Origin: Impatiens glandulifera
Taxonomy: Eukaryota; Streptophyta; Magnoliopsida; Ericales; Balsaminaceae
DNA length: 64,000 nucleotides
Direction: 5' to 3'
Assembly (NCBI RefSeq): GCF_907164915.1
Contig: NW_025919560.1
Coordinates: forward strand, 1-64,000
Part shown: one piece after another, positions 61,652 to 64,000 of the stretch
Numbering within the stretch: position 1 is the stretch's first letter
Layout: the number at the start of each line of letters is the position of its first letter
Made by a program: the position numbers and the translations under genes
The notes under the pieces: model-generated
Database searches by the model: none
Told to the model about the DNA's origin: nothing
What the model saw: the letters and a program-made list of their open reading frames with translations, nothing else

Positions 61652-62757
61652 TTATTGCGGAGTACAATCAATTTTTTCTGGTGTTACCTTATTCAACATT
61701 GAATAATCATCAAAAGTAACATCTCTTCTGATAATGGTTTTCTTTGCATCCAAACACAAGAGACGATATTCTCTAACTCCCGTATTAAATCCCATAAAAA
61801 GAGCTTTCTTTCCTCGTGGATCCAACTTTGATTCAACTACATGATAATATGCAGTAGAACCAAAAATATGCAAAGAATCATAATCAGTTGCAGGTTTTCC
61901 AGACCATACCTCTAATGGAGTCTTGTCACCAAGTGCAGATGATGGTAGGCGATTTACCAAATGTTGAGCGTATGACACAGCTTCTACCCAAAATTTCCTG
62001 TCTAACCCAGCATTAGACAACATACATCGAACTTTCTCCACCAATGTCCTGTTCATACGTTCCGATACTCCATTCTGTTGTGGTGTTTTTCTAACTGTGA
62101 AGTGTCGAACTATGCCACACTCTTGACATAACTTATGGAATGGATCATTCTTGTATTCCCTACCGTTATTAGTCCGGAGAATTTTAATCTTTCTTCCTGT
62201 CTCGTCTTCAACTTGAGTTTTCCATTTAAGAAAAATCTCAAACACTTCACCTTTGTTCTTAATCGTAAACACCCATACTCTTCTGGAAAAATCGTCAACA
62301 AAAGTAACAAAGTAATTTCTACCTCCAAGAGAAGGAGTCTTGGCAGGTCCCCAGACATCTGAGTGCACATAGTCCAAAATACCCTTGGTATTATGCATAA
62401 CAGTGCCAAATTTTACTCGCCTTTGTTTTCCCAAAATACAATATTCACAAAAATATAACTTACAAACTTTTGTACCTTTCAACAATCCTTGCTTGACAAG
62501 AGTTTGCATAGATTTCTCACCAGCATGCCCCAATCGCATATGCCATAATTTTGCTCTAATTTCTTACTGCTCCCGGAAGTTGATACACATGTTGTCCCAT
62601 TAACTGTACTACCTTGATAGTAATACAAATTATTACTCTTTCTGGTAGCTTTCAACATCACTAGCGCTCTAGAGATTACCTTAAGAATTCTATTTTCCAA
62701 TTTCACATTTAGGCCTTTTGACTCCAAGACCCCCAAAGAAATGAGATTCTTTTTCAT
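61652..62757 (-). pseudogene. Copia GAG-pre-integrase and integrase region, frameshifted
   Basis: GAG-pre-integrase (from MKKNLISLGVLE at 62,757) loses register near 62,560. The integrase core then stays open from 62,539 to a TAA at 61,654-61,652, in the same frame as the downstream reverse transcriptase, so that TAA is a single nonsense change (CCGCAA then TAA). The zinc-binding HHCC module is visible (H-x4-H in WHMRLGH, C31-x2-C34 counted from the Met at 62,539). The catalytic triad is D61 (HSDVWGP), position 124 and E160 (NGVSERMNRT) with correct spacing, but position 124 is Asn (RTNNGREY, codon 62,170-62,168) where an Asp is required. The integrase would be inactive even without the frameshift and stop. 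Confidence 0.92.
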
Positions 62758-62763
62758 ATTCGG

Positions 62764-63080
62764 TATTTACTAAACATCTCTAATAATTCTGGTGGATTCG
62801 TCATCATTCCTCATCTTGATTGAACATATCCCCTTTATTTTACATGTATTAGCATCTCCCATGTAAACAACTCCACCATTTAGCTCCTTAAAGTCAAAGA
62901 ACCACTTTCGAACTAATGTCATATGATAAGTTCAGGCTGAGTCCAATATCCACGCATCGAGATGTGATGTTGTGTGTGTCATTGATAAAGAGTATTCTGA
63001 TTCTACATCACCTTTGTTTCTGCAACATTCGCATCTTCAGAATCTTTCTCTTTCTTCTTCAACTTTGGACAGTTAATCTT
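62764..63080 (-). pseudogene. Copia protease region with several stops
   Basis: The aspartic protease active-site triad DSA is readable in AWILDSA (Asp codon 62,943-62,941), but the next codon is TGA (62,934-62,932). The frame continues with TYHMTLVRKWFFDF and GGVVYMGDANTCKI and meets TAG TAA at 62,772-62,767, directly before the GAG-pre-integrase start. The protease would process the Gag-Pol polyprotein. It is clearly non-functional here. Confidence 0.85.
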
Positions 63081-63837
63081 TCAATGTCCTTTCTCACGAC
63101 AAAAAGCACATTCATCTTTGACAACTCTACTTTCAGATCTTCTTCCTTTCCCTTTTGATTTGCTCTGCTGACGGCCCTTGACCATCAATGCTTCATCTGT
63201 TGTACCTACTTTGCTTTTCCTTTTATCCTGCTTTCTCAATTCATGACTATATAAAGCAGAACTTACAGCATCAAGAGAAACATTTCCCTTCCCATAAAGT
63301 AACGTTGTTTTTAAGTGTTCAAATTCATTAGGAAGGGACGATATCAACATCAATGCAAGATCTTCATCTTCAAACTTAACGTCAAGGTTTAACAGATCTG
63401 CTACCAATTCATTAAACTTAGTTATATGCTCATTCATAGTAGTACATGATTGGTAATCAAACCGGAATAGTCGCTTCTTCATAAGGATCTTATTCTGACC
63501 ACTCTTCTTCATAAATTTGTCCTCCAATGCTTGCCACAGTTTGTGCAGAAGTTTCATTCTTCACAACATACTTCTGCTCTCTGGACAGACACGACCGAAT
63601 TGTTCCGCATGCCAACCGATTCATGATACTCCACTCTTTTTCTTCTATACCATTTGGCTTTCCGACCTCAATAGAAATATCTAGACTCTGCTGAAAAAGA
63701 CAATCTAGAACATCATCTTGCCACATGCTGAAATGCCCAGTTCCATCAAAGATCTCCACCGCAAACTTCAAATTCAACATCAGTGTCCTCGTCCAGGATG
63801 ACGAAGGAGTTGATGCCCCTTTTGAAGACTCCATCAT
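63081..63837 (-). pseudogene. Copia gag (nucleocapsid) with frameshift and nonsense codon
   Basis: It starts at ATG 63,837 (MMESSKGAST), 18 bp inside the primer binding site. The N-terminal half contains EIFDGTGHFSMWQ and reads to about 63,560, where the frame shifts. The remainder continues in another frame with KLWQALEDKFMKKS, the LFRFDYQ segment and HITKFNELVADLLNL. A basic Lys/Ser-rich stretch leads to a CCHC zinc knuckle (CAFCREKGH), where a TGA at 63,083-63,081 interrupts the x4 before the last Cys (KINC). Gag would form the cytoplasmic particle that packages the element RNA. Two separate lesions break it here. Confidence 0.9.
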
Positions 63838-63854
63838 GCTAAGGACGAACCTTC

Positions 63855-63867
63855 GGCTCTGATACCA
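63855..63867 (-). other. Primer binding site for initiator tRNA-Met
   Basis: Minus-strand TGGTATCAGAGCC, 2 bp inside the 5' LTR end (AACA|AG|TGGTATC). This is the usual tRNA-iMet-complementary start site for minus-strand DNA synthesis in plant copia elements. Confidence 0.92.
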
Positions 63868-63869
63868 CT

Positions 63870-64000
63870 TGTTGGAAAAAACCCTGACAAAAACACAAAA
63901 AATAAAACAAACTGAAAGAACACTAACATAATTTGATAACGGAGTTCGGCCAAAATGTTGCCTACGTCTCCGAGCACTAAGGCTATCAATTAATAAGGAA
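63870..64000 (-). repeat. 5' LTR of the copia element (131 bp in window)
   Basis: Starts TGTTGGAAAAAACCC on the plus strand and matches the left LTR from 60,291 onward. The last ~60 bp in the window (from GATAACGGAG to ATAAGGAA) are identical to the left LTR. The rest of the LTR, its promoter and the outer flank are beyond the window. Confidence 0.93.

Larger units (their letters stand above)
60291..64000 (-). mobile_element. Ty1/copia LTR retrotransposon, degenerate, cut by the window end
   Basis: Read on the minus strand: 5' LTR (entering the window at 64,000, inner end 63,870), primer binding site, gag, protease, integrase, partial reverse transcriptase, polypurine tract and 3' LTR (60,618-60,291). 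The domain order gag-protease-integrase-reverse transcriptase defines Ty1/copia. The general layout and integrase sequence suggest the Tork/Tnt1-like branch. With a 328-bp LTR the element would be about 3.9 kb, shorter than the usual ~5 kb, because the RNase H part of pol is missing. It is inserted in satellite array 2 after GAGAGGAG. The flanking 5-bp duplication cannot be checked because the other flank is outside the window. Confidence 0.95.

Noticed and set aside
62110..63158. Plus-strand and alternative minus-strand frames inside the copia element
   Set aside because: Shadows of gag/pol, which are identified by their own domains on the minus strand.
63855..63867. tRNA gene
   Set aside because: The sequence is only complementary to the 3' end of initiator tRNA-Met, with no cloverleaf around it. 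It is the retrotransposon primer binding site.

Overview
This is a gene-poor, AT-rich stretch of flowering-plant (most likely eudicot) nuclear DNA, of the kind found in pericentromeric or other repeat-dense chromatin. Supporting this are a Ty1/copia LTR retrotransposon with an initiator-tRNA-Met primer binding site, an L1-type plant LINE with a zf-RVT domain, several non-autonomous DNA transposons with readable target-site duplications, and broken exons of a plant ERD6-like sugar transporter. I see no intact host protein gene and no tRNA or rRNA gene. Nothing here allows the species to be named.

Layout. 1-11,760 is a tandem array of about 20 copies of a ~580-bp satellite monomer. Each monomer carries its own (AAT)n microsatellite, and variant monomers recur with a five-monomer (~2.9 kb) higher-order period. 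11,760-14,140 holds decayed copies of a longer composite version. A second array at 49,715-60,290 is built from ~2.0-2.1 kb composite units, one segment of which is the monomer of the first array. Two isolated inverted copies lie between the arrays (25,846-27,275 and 42,478-43,060), and a weak direct fragment lies near 29.6 kb.

Between the arrays are a 16-bp minisatellite with palindromes (16.3 kb), a purine-skewed ~110-bp degenerate minisatellite (17.9-19.9 kb), AT-rich tandem repeats and a long (TA)n (20.7-21.2 kb), and a Mutator-type MITE (22.17-23.02 kb). These are followed by a larger non-autonomous element (23.74-25.07 kb), a PIF/Harbinger-type MITE inserted in one of the isolated satellite copies (26.0-26.85 kb), ERD6-like exon remnants (28.0-29.1 kb), a LINE 3' end (32.0-33.4 kb), a 255-bp hAT MITE (33.76 kb), a ~670-bp-offset tandem duplication (38.3-39.6 kb), a Tourist-like MITE (40.38 kb) and a small CACTA-like element (45.1 kb). 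Several unclassified segments occur twice: 25.1 with 43.3 kb, 25.7 plus 29.3 with 47.1-47.4 kb, and inverted 16.6 with 45.8 kb.

The window ends in a copia element on the minus strand (60,291 to beyond 64,000) that sits in the second satellite array. It has both LTRs (the 5' one cut by the window edge), PBS and PPT, but gag and pol carry frameshifts and stops, the integrase has an Asp-to-Asn change in its catalytic triad, and RNase H is missing. There is no gene network to describe. The content is amplification, dispersal and decay of repeats, with the satellite family and its relation to dispersed single copies as the most interesting subject.
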